DNA of 59,169 bases from DRVP01 sp964604045 (GTDB taxonomy: Archaea; Thermoproteota; Bathyarchaeia; Bathyarchaeales; Bathycorpusculaceae), in the NCBI GenBank assembly GCA_964604045.1, contig CAZRXM010000001.1, positions 1 to 59,169 of the forward strand. The letters run 5' to 3'. The stretch's first letter is position 1, and the number at the start of each line of letters is the position of its first letter. A program made the position numbers and the translations under genes. The notes beneath the pieces are model-generated. The model worked only from the letters and a program-made list of their open reading frames with translations, was not told where the DNA came from and did not search any database. Shown piece by piece: positions 1 to 7,812 of the stretch.

Positions 1-633
1 CAGCACATATAGCCCCAGCTCTTAACCATACAGGCTCGCCAAAGTGAAGAGCTGGCTGCTCCATTTCAAAATTGAGAACACCAGCCCAACATAGGAAGAA
101 AAGTGCTTGTCTGGGCCTTTATGGGGCGGTTTTGGCCTGCATAGAAATCCGAGGTGGTGGCGGTCACCCCCACGTGATAATGGGTATGCCCATGGCTTCA
201 GCGGCCTCAATAAGCGCCATTGGACTTCATAGTTAGCGGCTGCGGGATACTCTGGCGTCACGTTAAAGTTGCTTGCACTGTCCAAACGAACCGCTGCAGA
301 TGAAATAACCAAGTCGCCACATCGGATGTTTCCTTGGATGACTCCACAGCTGCCCACTCGTATAAAAGTGTGTGAACGCCTATTGACGCCGCCTCGTTAA
401 CAACTATAGCCATACAATAAGGACCAATCCCACTGGATAAAGCGGACACCGGAACCCCCCTATAAGCACCCTAACACTTCTGAACTCGCGATGGCACGAA
501 ATTTCCCGTGAGGAATCCCAGTACCTTGTTATCTTTTGGATACGATCCAGGTCTCCTGGAACAATTGGTATTTAGCTAAATCACCTTTCCCGCAACCAAT
601 ATGATACTGCCGCTCTCTACTTGGCGGATGCAT
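1..633 (-). pseudogene. Uridine phosphorylase remnant, multiply frameshifted, 3' end outside window
   Basis: Read on the minus strand from an ATG at 633, the peptides of a nucleoside phosphorylase (PNP/UDP family) appear in the right order but in changing frames: MHPPSRERQYH and GDLAKYQL; then PGDLDRIQKI, SCHREFRSVRVLIGG; then VSALSSGIGPYCMAIVVNEA; then FIRVGSCGVIQGNIRCGDLV, SSAAVRLDSASN; then ALIEAAEAMGIP; then HVGVTATTSDFYAGQ; then FEMEQPALHF. These parallel the phosphate-binding PGDxDR, GxGxxS, VRxGSCG and FEME regions of the family. At least five frame changes occur in about 630 bases, one in a run of six C near 455-460. No intact reading frame remains. It is either a decayed gene or poor sequence at the scaffold end; the first gene beside it is intact. 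Identity confident, cause uncertain. Confidence 0.8.
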
Positions 634-642
634 ATTTTCACT

Positions 643-1632
643 TCAGGTCTGCAGCCTTTTTGGCATAACCAAGTCCGCTATGTCTACACTGTGCTCATAA
701 ATCTGGTAGAGAGTTGATATGGCTGCCAAAATTTGGGGCATTGCTTCTACACCTTGCTCTTTGGCCGTTTTCTCGACAGCCTCCAAAGCCTTTTCAAGTT
801 TACCCCTCATATCACGCACTTCTTCAGCTAATGCCATGTCCCTTTCAAGGAAGGACCTTAAGGCGTTCTCGTGGGCTTCGAAAAGCAAAGTGTGGAAATC
901 AACCACCATCTTTTTAAAAGCCTCAGTAAGCCTTCGACCATTCAACTCAACAACTTTAAAGCCCACCCGTGCACATTCATCCCCAATTGTTTCAACGAGA
1001 CTTGCAGCCAAACGGTAGTCCAAACATTCAATGGGCTGCACGCCGAGTTTTTCGCTCAAACTTGGATTTTGAATAATAGTCCTTAAAATCCTAACAAGAA
1101 GGAAGTACAGCCTGTTAACTTCTTCATCCCTTGCAATAACGCTTCTCGCCATATGGACATCTCCATCAACTAATGCGTTGACAACATCCCTATGCATACC
1201 GGCAGCTATGGAATAAGCCCTTCTAAGGATTTTATCTGGAGGAAAGCTGGAAGGCTCAAGCAAACATTGCAAGACGATTTTAGAATAGTCTTCTTCAACA
1301 ATCTCTAACCCGACTAAGCGGCTAACAGTTTTCTTAACAACCTCTCGCATCTCAAAACTAATATTCTCCTTTGCCTCCACACGGATAATGTCAAAACCTA
1401 GAAGATATTTCCCAATAATCTCACGGCTCAGATAGGGACCGGGCTTCAAAACGACAGTGCGGGGGGAAGGTGCCGCACCGTACTCGGGGTCTATGAGAAG
1501 CTTACCGTCGCTGGTTTCGCTTACAACTACAACAGCCCCCCGTTTCAAACCATAACGTTCAGCCCATTCCTTAGGCAGACACACGAAGAAAGTGCCACTT
1601 GGGGTGCGTTGAATCTTACGAAGGGCTCCCAT
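643..1632 (-). CDS. Phosphate uptake regulator-like protein, AbrB + PhoU domains
   Basis: A 329-residue protein. Residues 1-50 form a SpoVT/AbrB-type DNA-binding swapped-hairpin domain (GTFFVCLPKEWAERYGL, then RGAVVVVSE). Residues about 110-320 are two helical PhoU-like repeats with acidic metal-contact positions (ARDEEVNRL, IGDECARVG). This AbrB-PhoU fusion is common in archaea and is thought to tie phosphate transport or signalling to transcription, but no phosphate transporter lies nearby, so the ligand is an inference. The ATG at 1632 follows GGTGAT. It is transcribed away from the DUF429 gene, with a TATA-like element in the shared spacer. Confidence 0.85.
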   Translation of the reverse strand: MGALRKIQRTPSGTFFVCLPKEWAERYGLKRGAVVVVSETSDGKLLIDPEYGAAPSPRTVVLKPGPYLSREIIGKYLLGFDIIRVEAKENISFEMREVVKKTVSRLVGLEIVEEDYSKIVLQCLLEPSSFPPDKILRRAYSIAAGMHRDVVNALVDGDVHMARSVIARDEEVNRLYFLLVRILRTIIQNPSLSEKLGVQPIECLDYRLAASLVETIGDECARVGFKVVELNGRRLTEAFKKMVVDFHTLLFEAHENALRSFLERDMALAEEVRDMRGKLEKALEAVEKTAKEQGVEAMPQILAAISTLYQIYEHSVDIADLVMPKRLQT

Positions 1633-1682
1633 TCAAATCACCAATGCTTAAACACGCCAGCAAATCTAAAACCGAAATAAAC

Positions 1683-1693
1683 CTATATAAACT
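1683..1693. promoter_or_regulatory. TATA-like element between phoU-like and DUF429 genes
   Basis: CTATATAAAC lies in the 71-base divergent spacer. Spacing suits the minus-strand PhoU-like gene (start 51 bases away) better than the plus-strand gene, whose GTG at 1704 is only about 14 bases downstream. If it also served the plus strand, that mRNA would begin near 1712, close to the in-frame TTG at 1713. Direction is therefore unresolved. Confidence 0.45.
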
Positions 1694-1703
1694 TAGAGCA
1701 TGA

Positions 1704-2300
1704 GTGTTGAGATTGAAAGGCAAAGTTATAATAGGTATAGATTTAGCTGGCAAAGAAACAAATCCCACAGGTCTCGCCGTTTTGAAAGGCAAAAAAGTTG
1801 AAACTTGTCTGGTTTACACGAACAGTGAAATTCTTGACATTTTAACGCGGGCTAAACCAACAATTGTGGCAATAGACGCCCCCTTAACACTTCCGAAAAG
1901 GGGCATATTCAGAAAAGCCGACAAGGATCTCATAAAAAGGGGCTACAGCGTCTTTCCACCAGGCTTGCAAGCCATGAAAACGTTAACCTTCCGAGCCTCA
2001 AACCTAAATAAGTTAATAATCGGGAAGGGGCTAAAAACAATAGAAGTTCACCCCACTTCGACGAGAAAGGCGCTCAACATGCCAACCAAGGACTGGGAGA
2101 CTATACAAAAGATCCTTAAAAACCTAGGGCTAGAGGGGATACCGGAAGACCAAAAACTCACCCCTCATGAAATAGACGCCATAACCGCCGCGTTAACAGC
2201 ACACCTTTACATGCTCAATCTTACAGAAGCCGTGGGCGACAACGAAGAAGGCCTCATCATAATCCCAAAAAAGGCGAACTGGTGGGAAATAAGGATATGA
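1704..2300 (+). CDS. DUF429 family protein (predicted RNase H-fold nuclease)
   Basis: A 198-residue protein of the DUF429 family. It opens with the RNase H-like strand carrying GIDLAG, continues with VAIDAPLTLP, and closes with PHEIDAITAALTA, the three acidic segments expected of the fold; the middle contains the conserved EVHPTSTRKAL. The function is unknown; a nuclease role is predicted from the fold only. The start is uncertain among GTG 1704, TTG 1707 and TTG 1713, all in frame before the first strand. The TGA at 2298-2300 overlaps the ATG of polB by ATGA, so the two are probably co-translated, which hints at a link to DNA replication or repair. Confidence 0.8.
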   Translation: MLRLKGKVIIGIDLAGKETNPTGLAVLKGKKVETCLVYTNSEILDILTRAKPTIVAIDAPLTLPKRGIFRKADKDLIKRGYSVFPPGLQAMKTLTFRASNLNKLIIGKGLKTIEVHPTSTRKALNMPTKDWETIQKILKNLGLEGIPEDQKLTPHEIDAITAALTAHLYMLNLTEAVGDNEEGLIIIPKKANWWEIRI

Positions 2301-3862
2301 ACGCGACCACTGAGAGGCTTCAAAAAGCTGTTGAACTAACAATTGCGGCAGGCTACCAATTGAATAAAGAGGCGTTTGACTTCCTAAGCATGATCGCCGC
2401 GACGGAAGACCCTGTGGAAATTATAAGCAAAGCTCTAAAGAAATTCGACACGTTAAAAGATAAGCCCCTGTTCATTGAAAAGAGGCTCCTAGAAGAATTT
2501 GTGAGGGAACCTAAACCCGTAGAGCTTCTTACATCACAGGAGTTGGCTAATTCTACGATGTTTATTCAACATGAGCAAAAGAAAATTTTGGAAGGAAAAA
2601 AAGTTTTTCGTCCCTTTGCAAAAGAAATTGAATCATCAATCAACATAATCGATGACCCTGGACGCAAAACGAACTCAAGCGGAACTATTGAGGATTACCT
2701 AGAATATTTCCGCGACAGGTTCAAACGCATGGAAAAGCTGCTTAGGCAAAGAATAGACGCGAGAGGGGCCTCTTCAGTAATAGACGCCTTAAAAGCCCCG
2801 CCAAACACGAAATTTAAAATAATTGGCATGATAACAGAGAAGAAAGAAACCAAGCAGAAAATTCTCTTAACAGTTGAAGATCTTCAGGCAGTTGCAACAG
2901 TTCTTGTGCCTCAAAACGCACCCAATGAACTGCTGGAAAAGGCGAGAACACTATTGCTTGACCAAGTCGTCTGCTTGAGTGTTACAAAGACCAGAGGAGA
3001 CATCTTGATCGCTGAAGACATTATCCTGCCGGACATAGCCCCTAAAACGCAAAATAAAGCCCCCCTCCCAGTATACGCGGTTTTCACTTCAGACCTTCAC
3101 GTGGGCAGCATAAAATTCCAGAAAGAGGCCTTCAACAGGTTTGTGCTGTGGCTTAACGGCAAATATGGAAATGAGGAAATGCGGGAGATAGCGAGCCACG
3201 TGAAGTACGTTCTGATAGCTGGAGACATAGTTGATGGAATAGGGGTTTATCCGAACCAGTTAAAGGAGTTAGCCGTGAAGGACATTTATGGACAGTACAA
3301 ACTCGCAGCAAAGTTCCTAGAACAGATTCCCGACTACATCGAGGTGATAATAATACCGGGGAACCACGACGCCCCAAGAAAAGCTTTGCCTCAGCCGCCA
3401 ATATCAGAGGAGTTTTTGGAACCCTTGCTTGAGGCGAGGAAAATTCATTCCGTCGGAAACCCCTGCATGTTAAGCCTCCACAATGTTGAAGTCCTACTAT
3501 ACCATGGGAGAAGCCTTGACGACATAATATCTACAGTCCCCGGAATGGATTATACCCACCCGGAAAAAGCTATGACCCTACTGCTACAATGCCGTCATCT
3601 AGCGCCTATTTACGGAGGGAAAAACCCAATTTCACCGGAGCCGAAAGATTATCTGGTAATAGAGCGTGTCCCGGACATATTTCATGCTGGGCATATTCAT
3701 ACCCTTGGTTATACCAACTACCGCAACGTTTTAGTTGTGAATTCTGGATGCTGGCAAGAGCAGACGGATTATATGAAACGTTTAGGTCTTGTTCCTACAA
3801 CAAGCCTCGTCCCAGTGGTGAACTTACAAACCTTCCAGGTAAAAGTTCTCTCTTTCGCCTAG
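2297..3862 (+). CDS. polB: DNA polymerase D small subunit DP1 (exonuclease subunit)
   Basis: About 521 residues, full length for DP1. The N-terminal part is helical; an OB-fold lies near residues 170-250; the C-terminal half is a calcineurin-like phosphoesterase with all metal ligands visible: SDLHVGS, AGDIVDG, PGNHDAP, LYHGRS and HAGHIHT. PolD small subunits with these ligands have 3'-5' proofreading exonuclease activity, so this one is expected to be active. The ATG at 2297 is chosen because it overlaps the upstream TGA; a GTG at 2282 is also in frame. It converges on cdc6, the two stop codons sharing CTAG at 3859-3862. The large subunit is encoded 8 kb away at 11928. Confidence 0.95.
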   Translation: MNATTERLQKAVELTIAAGYQLNKEAFDFLSMIAATEDPVEIISKALKKFDTLKDKPLFIEKRLLEEFVREPKPVELLTSQELANSTMFIQHEQKKILEGKKVFRPFAKEIESSINIIDDPGRKTNSSGTIEDYLEYFRDRFKRMEKLLRQRIDARGASSVIDALKAPPNTKFKIIGMITEKKETKQKILLTVEDLQAVATVLVPQNAPNELLEKARTLLLDQVVCLSVTKTRGDILIAEDIILPDIAPKTQNKAPLPVYAVFTSDLHVGSIKFQKEAFNRFVLWLNGKYGNEEMREIASHVKYVLIAGDIVDGIGVYPNQLKELAVKDIYGQYKLAAKFLEQIPDYIEVIIIPGNHDAPRKALPQPPISEEFLEPLLEARKIHSVGNPCMLSLHNVEVLLYHGRSLDDIISTVPGMDYTHPEKAMTLLLQCRHLAPIYGGKNPISPEPKDYLVIERVPDIFHAGHIHTLGYTNYRNVLVVNSGCWQEQTDYMKRLGLVPTTSLVPVVNLQTFQVKVLSFA

Positions 3863-5106
3863 CTCTTACTCTTGGACTGGGAGAGACAGCGTGGCTCGTA
3901 TTCAATAAGTTGCCCAAGCCTGGAATCGTTTGAAAAGGCTTCTTTGATGAGGGTTCGCGTCACTTCAAGGCGTATTTTCTTTGTTCTTCCATACCTGCCC
4001 AAGTTAATGATTTGGGCGTTAACCAGTCCCAGGGCATCGAGCTCATTAACTAATGTGCTGACCCTTCTCTGAGTTAATGGGGTTATGCCCAACTCGCCAC
4101 AGAGCTCTGTGTAAATGTCGTATATTTCGCCTGTCGTCGCTTTATAGCCATTAGCCTTAACAAGGTGGAAAACACTTAACATGACTAGCTTAGAGTGCAG
4201 TGTAAGGTTCGCCATAGCCTCAATAACTCGGTTATGCTCGATGAGCTTTTCAGCCTCCCGCACATGCTCTTCAGTGACAATCATTGAACCCTTTCGTTCA
4301 GCAACCTCTCCCGCAACCCTCAGCAAGTCTAAAGCCCTCCGGGCGTCACCATGTTCAGCTGCCGCCAAAGCAGCGCAAAGACTAAGAGCACCATCGCTTA
4401 GAGCACCATCACGGAACGCTTTTTGAGCCCTCTCAGCCAAGATGGTTTTGAGTTCGCTTGCATCATAAGGCCTAAAAACTATTTCTTCTTCGCTCAAGGA
4501 ACTGAAAACCCTAGGGTCAAGGTACTCCTTTAGGCGAAGGTCGTTTGAAATACCAATAAGCGAAACTTTACTTTGCAACAATGTTTCGTTAATCCTTGTA
4601 AGTTCATAGAGAAGTGTATCCCCCCGCATTTTAACCAAGGCGTCCACCTCATCCAAAGCGATGATCATTACTCTTTTCGAAGAATCTAAACCCTTCTTAA
4701 ACCTCTCAAACAACTCGCCCACAGACAAACCTGTGAATGGCACAGACAGACGTAAACTGCCACAAAGACTCGCTAAAACCCGATATTCGGTTCCTGCTAG
4801 TCGACAATTCACATAACAAAAACCAACAGGTGAACCAATCTCCTTAGCCTTCATCTCCAACCTCGTTAAAACATATTTAATGACTGCAGTTTTACCTGTT
4901 CCAGTCTTCCCATAAACAAAAATGTTAGAACAACGTGCTCCCTTTAAAACGGGTGCAACAACTTCCCCGATGCGCCTAATCTGCTCCTCACGGTGGGGGA
5001 GTCTTTCAGGTAAATAATCATGACGGAGAACCTCCCTATCCTTAAAAATACCCGCATTATTAAAGAACTTGTCAAACACCTCATCAAGGACACCCGCATC
5101 GCTCAT
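3859..5106 (-). CDS. cdc6: Orc1/Cdc6 replication initiator
   Basis: A 415-residue AAA+ ATPase of the archaeal Orc1/Cdc6 family. Walker A GKTGTGKT is at residues 66-73, Walker B MIIALDEVDAL near 145-155, sensor 1 LIGISND follows, and the last 100 or so residues form the winged helix that binds origin boxes. It lies directly beside the ORB-containing gene-free region, the usual archaeal arrangement in which the initiator gene adjoins its own origin. The ATG at 5106 is preferred to the TTG at 5109. No second Orc1/Cdc6 paralogue is in the window. Confidence 0.96.
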   Translation of the reverse strand: MSDAGVLDEVFDKFFNNAGIFKDREVLRHDYLPERLPHREEQIRRIGEVVAPVLKGARCSNIFVYGKTGTGKTAVIKYVLTRLEMKAKEIGSPVGFCYVNCRLAGTEYRVLASLCGSLRLSVPFTGLSVGELFERFKKGLDSSKRVMIIALDEVDALVKMRGDTLLYELTRINETLLQSKVSLIGISNDLRLKEYLDPRVFSSLSEEEIVFRPYDASELKTILAERAQKAFRDGALSDGALSLCAALAAAEHGDARRALDLLRVAGEVAERKGSMIVTEEHVREAEKLIEHNRVIEAMANLTLHSKLVMLSVFHLVKANGYKATTGEIYDIYTELCGELGITPLTQRRVSTLVNELDALGLVNAQIINLGRYGRTKKIRLEVTRTLIKEAFSNDSRLGQLIEYEPRCLSQSKSKS

Positions 5107-5232
5107 CAACTTTCCCCTCTCACCAAGTGTAAAGCATTCAATTCCAAACGGACAAAATAAAGCATGCTATACAACAAAGTGGACAGTAAACAGAAAACGT
5201 TTGGGAGAAAAAAGAAAAGCCGACAAATAAGA

Positions 5233-5256
5233 GAGACCCCTCAACTTCCACTGGAA
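5233..5256 (-). promoter_or_regulatory. Origin recognition box 1
   Basis: On the minus strand it reads TTCCAGTGGAA, then GTTGA, then GGGGTCTC. This fits the long archaeal ORB (TTCCA-type half palindrome followed by a G-string) bound by Orc1/Cdc6. It is inverted relative to box 2 across the AT-rich segment, with the G-string pointing outward, towards cdc6. Confidence 0.8.
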
Positions 5257-5437
5257 AACTCTGAAACTTAACTAAAATTGGTTTCTGATTCTAAAAGGAG
5301 GAAGAATATACTCTGAAAGGTGAAAGTCGCTGAAGAAATTAAAAAACTTATTGTTAAAAAATCTAAACAAACTAAGAAATAGTATGAGCATCAAAAATTA
5401 AGATTCAAAATTCAAACTCAAAATAGTTTTCCCGTCT

Positions 5438-5461
5438 CTCCACAAGAAACTGTGGGGTCTC
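5438..5461 (+). promoter_or_regulatory. Origin recognition box 2
   Basis: On the plus strand it reads CTCCACAAGAA, then ACTGT, then GGGGTCTC, close to the Sulfolobus-type ORB. It shares the eight bases GGGGTCTC with box 1 and has the same five-base spacing before the G-string. Confidence 0.82.
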
Positions 5462-5519
5462 CCCCTACCACTATTATTCTCTAACCATTGAGTTTTCCTA
5501 AAACAGCTAAAATATCCTT

Positions 5520-5542
5520 CACAAGTTTGCGAAAACTTTGTG
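5520..5542. repeat. Dyad element in the origin region
   Basis: A near-perfect inverted repeat, CACAAGTTT and AAACTTTGTG around a short GC-containing centre. It sits between boxes 2 and 3. It could bind a regulator or extrude as a hairpin during unwinding; no known protein site is recognised. Confidence 0.5.
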
Positions 5543-5622
5543 AACTTTAACAGAGTCTGACTTTTTAAACATCGTTTCTATCTTTCTTTTACATTTTCTT
5601 GCCCTTTCACCGTGAAGAACTC

Positions 5623-5643
5623 ACCCCCTAATTTCCACTGAAT
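5623..5643 (-). promoter_or_regulatory. Origin recognition box 3
   Basis: On the minus strand it reads TTCAGTGGAA, then ATTAG, then GGGGT, one base short of box 1 in the first half but with identical spacing to the G-string. It is oriented like box 1. Confidence 0.65.
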
Positions 5644-5817
5644 TTTGACAAATATCTTTCAGTTTTCCCCGTTCAACTTCAAAGAGAGATAATGTGAACT
5701 CTGTGAACCAAAATCTTTGGAAATCTACCCTATTTTTGTATCCAAAGCCTAAATTTTGGTCTTTATACTTCTATACTTCACCGCAACAGCTATAATTGTG
5801 AAGTGCAAAGTTGTGAA

Positions 5818-5834
5818 TACAAGGTGTCCTTGTA
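5818..5834. promoter_or_regulatory. Perfect 7-bp inverted repeat at the start of the winged-helix gene
   Basis: TACAAGGTGTCCTTGTA is a perfect palindrome with a three-base centre ending four bases before the ATG at 5839. A TATA-like TATAATTG at 5791-5798 would place transcription start at about 5819-5823, inside the repeat. It could be an operator for the encoded winged-helix protein (autoregulation) or an RNA hairpin over the ribosome-binding site. Confidence 0.55.
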
Positions 5835-5838
5835 GAAA

Positions 5839-6258
5839 ATGCCCGCTAGGAAAATGCGAATCGAAGTATTCGATAGTGAGGGCAATAAGTATAGCATAGC
5901 TTTTGAAGGAAACGTTACCCGTGAAAAGGCTTTACGTATACTCGATCTTGTGGAGTTGCTGGGCGGGGTGAGCAGTAGCCCACAGGAGACAAACACAACA
6001 TTTAGTGAAACCTCTAAATACGACAGATTGTTAAGGGTAATTCATCGACATTTTCCCCTAACATGGTTTTCATCCAAGGAAGTTCAAGCTGCGTACGAAC
6101 AAGAATACAAGCAACCAATAAGCCTAAGCACTGTTGCAACATACCTTTCAAGAATGGCTAATAAAGGCTTGTTAATAAGGTCTGGAGCGTCAAACCGCAT
6201 AAAATATCGGGCTTCTCCAAGCTTTTCTCAAGTAGTTGTAAAAAAGGGGACATTATGA
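5839..6258 (+). CDS. Winged-helix DNA-binding protein, unknown role, origin-proximal
   Basis: A 139-residue protein not assignable to a named family. Residues 1-45 look like a small beta-rich module (MRIEVFDSEGNKYSIAFEG, then a helix ending DLVELLGG). Residues 60-128 form a winged helix: a helix with FSSKEVQAAYEQEY, a recognition helix SLSTVATYLSRMANKG, and a wing LLIRSGASNRIKYRA. There is no catalytic motif. It is read away from the origin, and the palindrome at its start suggests self-regulation. A role in origin control is possible but rests only on position. It converges closely with the next gene (11 bases). Confidence 0.7.
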   Translation: MPARKMRIEVFDSEGNKYSIAFEGNVTREKALRILDLVELLGGVSSSPQETNTTFSETSKYDRLLRVIHRHFPLTWFSSKEVQAAYEQEYKQPISLSTVATYLSRMANKGLLIRSGASNRIKYRASPSFSQVVVKKGTL

Positions 6259-6269
6259 TTTAAAAAGGC

Positions 6270-6980
6270 TTATGTTTCGGTTTTCTTCAGCAGACTCTCC
6301 ATTTCCTTTTTCACATTATACTTAAAGGGTATTTTGCTGGCATCTCTCTCCACGTACCCTTCCTCGTAAAGTTTTTTCATCAACCTTGCAGTATGCTCCC
6401 TGCTCAGCTTAATTTTCTCCTTAATTTCTGGGGCGGTTTTCGGGCCTTCTGTGGCCAACAATTCCAGTACTGCGAGTTCCGTTTCAGTTAAATTGGCCAA
6501 CGCTCTTTCCCTTTTTATCGGTATTACTGTTTCAATTCCAGTTTCCATGGTTGCCGAGGTTTGTTTGGCTTTTTCTTCTAACAGCGAAACTTTTGCTGTT
6601 AGATCTTTCTGTGATGCAACAACATCACGAACTTGCTTTTCAACGTCATCAAATCTACCCATAATCTTGTCCCAGTTCTCCCAAACCATGCTAGCTTTGT
6701 TCTCAAGTGCACCTAGCCTTCCTTCAAGAGCCCCAACTTTGTTTATCGCTTCCTCGCTTCTAACCGAAGAAGCCTCAACTTTAAAAGCAATAGTCTCCAT
6801 ACTTTCAGCAACACGTTTAAGTTCCCTGCTAAAACTCAAAATAACATCGTTTAAAACATCCTTCGCCTCTTCGTATTTGCGCTTAACTTTAACGAGATTG
6901 CGGTAATATTCAACTGCAAAACCAACTGTTATTGCAAGCAGCGCAGACGAGATGAAAATGAATACAACCTCCATCATCAT
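6270..6980 (-). CDS. Membrane-anchored coiled-coil protein with C-terminal winged helix
   Basis: A 236-residue protein with three parts: an N-terminal transmembrane helix (about residues 4-22, VVFIFISSALLAITVGFAV), a long heptad-rich coiled coil (about 28-145), and a C-terminal MarR-like winged helix (about 160-225: TETELAVLELLATEG, then SREHTARLMKKLYEEGYVER). The architecture predicts a regulator tethered at the inner face of the membrane, dimerised by its coiled coil. ATG codons at 6980, 6977 and 6974 all follow GGTGG. Its upstream region carries repeated ACATCACA boxes. I do not recognise a characterised orthologue. Confidence 0.72.
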   Translation of the reverse strand: MMMEVVFIFISSALLAITVGFAVEYYRNLVKVKRKYEEAKDVLNDVILSFSRELKRVAESMETIAFKVEASSVRSEEAINKVGALEGRLGALENKASMVWENWDKIMGRFDDVEKQVRDVVASQKDLTAKVSLLEEKAKQTSATMETGIETVIPIKRERALANLTETELAVLELLATEGPKTAPEIKEKIKLSREHTARLMKKLYEEGYVERDASKIPFKYNVKKEMESLLKKTET

Positions 6981-7024
6981 TCCACCTGTGACTCAAAAAT
7001 GACTCCGTCGTGATTTTTCATGTT

Positions 7025-7191
7025 ACATCACACATCACTCTATTAATATCGCATTTAAATGTTACGACTAACATAACTATGACATCACAAATCACAGCAT
7101 CACAAAATGTTTAAATGATTACATCTTTATTGATGGAAATCACGTGCCATTATACAATACGGTTCTGCGTTTTGTGACTTGTGATGTCACA
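7025..7191. promoter_or_regulatory. Repeated GACATCACAA boxes and TATA elements upstream of the tethered regulator
   Basis: GACATCACAA at 7081-7090 recurs as its exact reverse complement TTGTGATGTC at 7179-7188. Shorter copies are ACATCACA at 7025-7032, ATCAC at 7034-7038 and GCATCACAA at 7097-7105. Between them are palindromic AT-rich TATA candidates at about 7050-7061 and 7109-7116. Clustered copies in both orientations next to a DNA-binding protein gene suggest an operator array. The last copy overlaps the stop codon of the gene ending at 7187. Confidence 0.55.
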
Positions 7192-7669
7192 TAAATCCTT
7201 CGGAAGGTTCGGAAAGCCTTTTGAGGCTTATTTCAAGCTCTTCTCTCAACATTTTAAGAAGCTTCACTTGTTCCTCTAGGTTCTCTCCCTTGCTTTCAGG
7301 TATGCTTTTGTGAGCTTCTACATATTCTTGCAGTTTATTTGCTACTTCAATGTACGCGTCCAGTGTTGTGGTCTCAAAGATTCCGAGATATCCAAGAAGA
7401 AGGATCGTATAGATGGATTTTATGACGTTCACTCTGGCCTGTTTTAAGGTTCTGTTAAAGGCTCCTCGGCTTATTTTAGCCTTTGTTAGGCGTAATTTGG
7501 CTTTTTCGTCGTATTTTATAGTTTTACCAGCTAAATTTTCGGATAAAATGTCTATTAGGAGGGTTTCAAGCTGCACTTTTGTTAAGTGGCTGTTTTTTGA
7601 GAGTATTTTAACAATTGGGTCTTCTAAGGACTTTTCCAGCCATTCTTTGACTGTTTCTTTTAGATTCAT
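7187..7669 (-). CDS. Uncharacterised helical protein
   Basis: A 160-residue protein, mostly alpha-helical and highly charged, that I do not recognise. The centre is basic (KAKISRGAFNRTLKQARVNV), followed by a more hydrophobic helix (IKSIYTILLLGYLGIFE) and a C-terminal heptad-like segment (EEQVKLLKMLREELEISLKRL). The basic segment resembles a helix-turn-helix but is not diagnostic. The ATG at 7669 follows GGTGGT. It is upstream of and in the same direction as the membrane-tethered regulator, separated by about 200 bases of repeated boxes, so the two may be controlled together. Confidence 0.6.
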   Translation of the reverse strand: MNLKETVKEWLEKSLEDPIVKILSKNSHLTKVQLETLLIDILSENLAGKTIKYDEKAKLRLTKAKISRGAFNRTLKQARVNVIKSIYTILLLGYLGIFETTTLDAYIEVANKLQEYVEAHKSIPESKGENLEEQVKLLKMLREELEISLKRLSEPSEGFM

Positions 7670-7812
7670 TCTTTACCACCAGCTGACTAGTTTGATGGAT
7701 ACAGTTTTGTATACCGGCTTATTAACGCTTCCACTAAATGTTTGAGAGACCCATTTTTCGACATAAAAGTATTTTATGCTGATAAGGATTTAGACAGTGA
7801 CGAGGCATCACT

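Larger units (their letters stand above)
5107..5838. other. Putative chromosomal replication origin (gene-free region)
   Basis: A 732-base stretch with no plausible gene, between cdc6 and a small winged-helix gene. It contains three matches to the archaeal origin recognition box, each with the form GAA-N5-GGGGT: two on the minus strand (5233-5256 and 5623-5643) and one on the plus strand (5438-5461). The first two are inverted relative to each other and flank an AT-rich segment with long A runs at about 5257-5437, a candidate DNA unwinding element. A dyad at 5520-5542 lies between the second and third boxes. Motifs are directly seen; origin function is inferred from these plus the neighbouring cdc6 gene. 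Confidence 0.82.

Noticed and set aside
5662..5690. A fourth possible origin box (minus strand TTGAAGTTGAAC then GGGG)
   Set aside because: The spacing between GAA and the G-string differs from the three accepted boxes and the GGGGT is incomplete.
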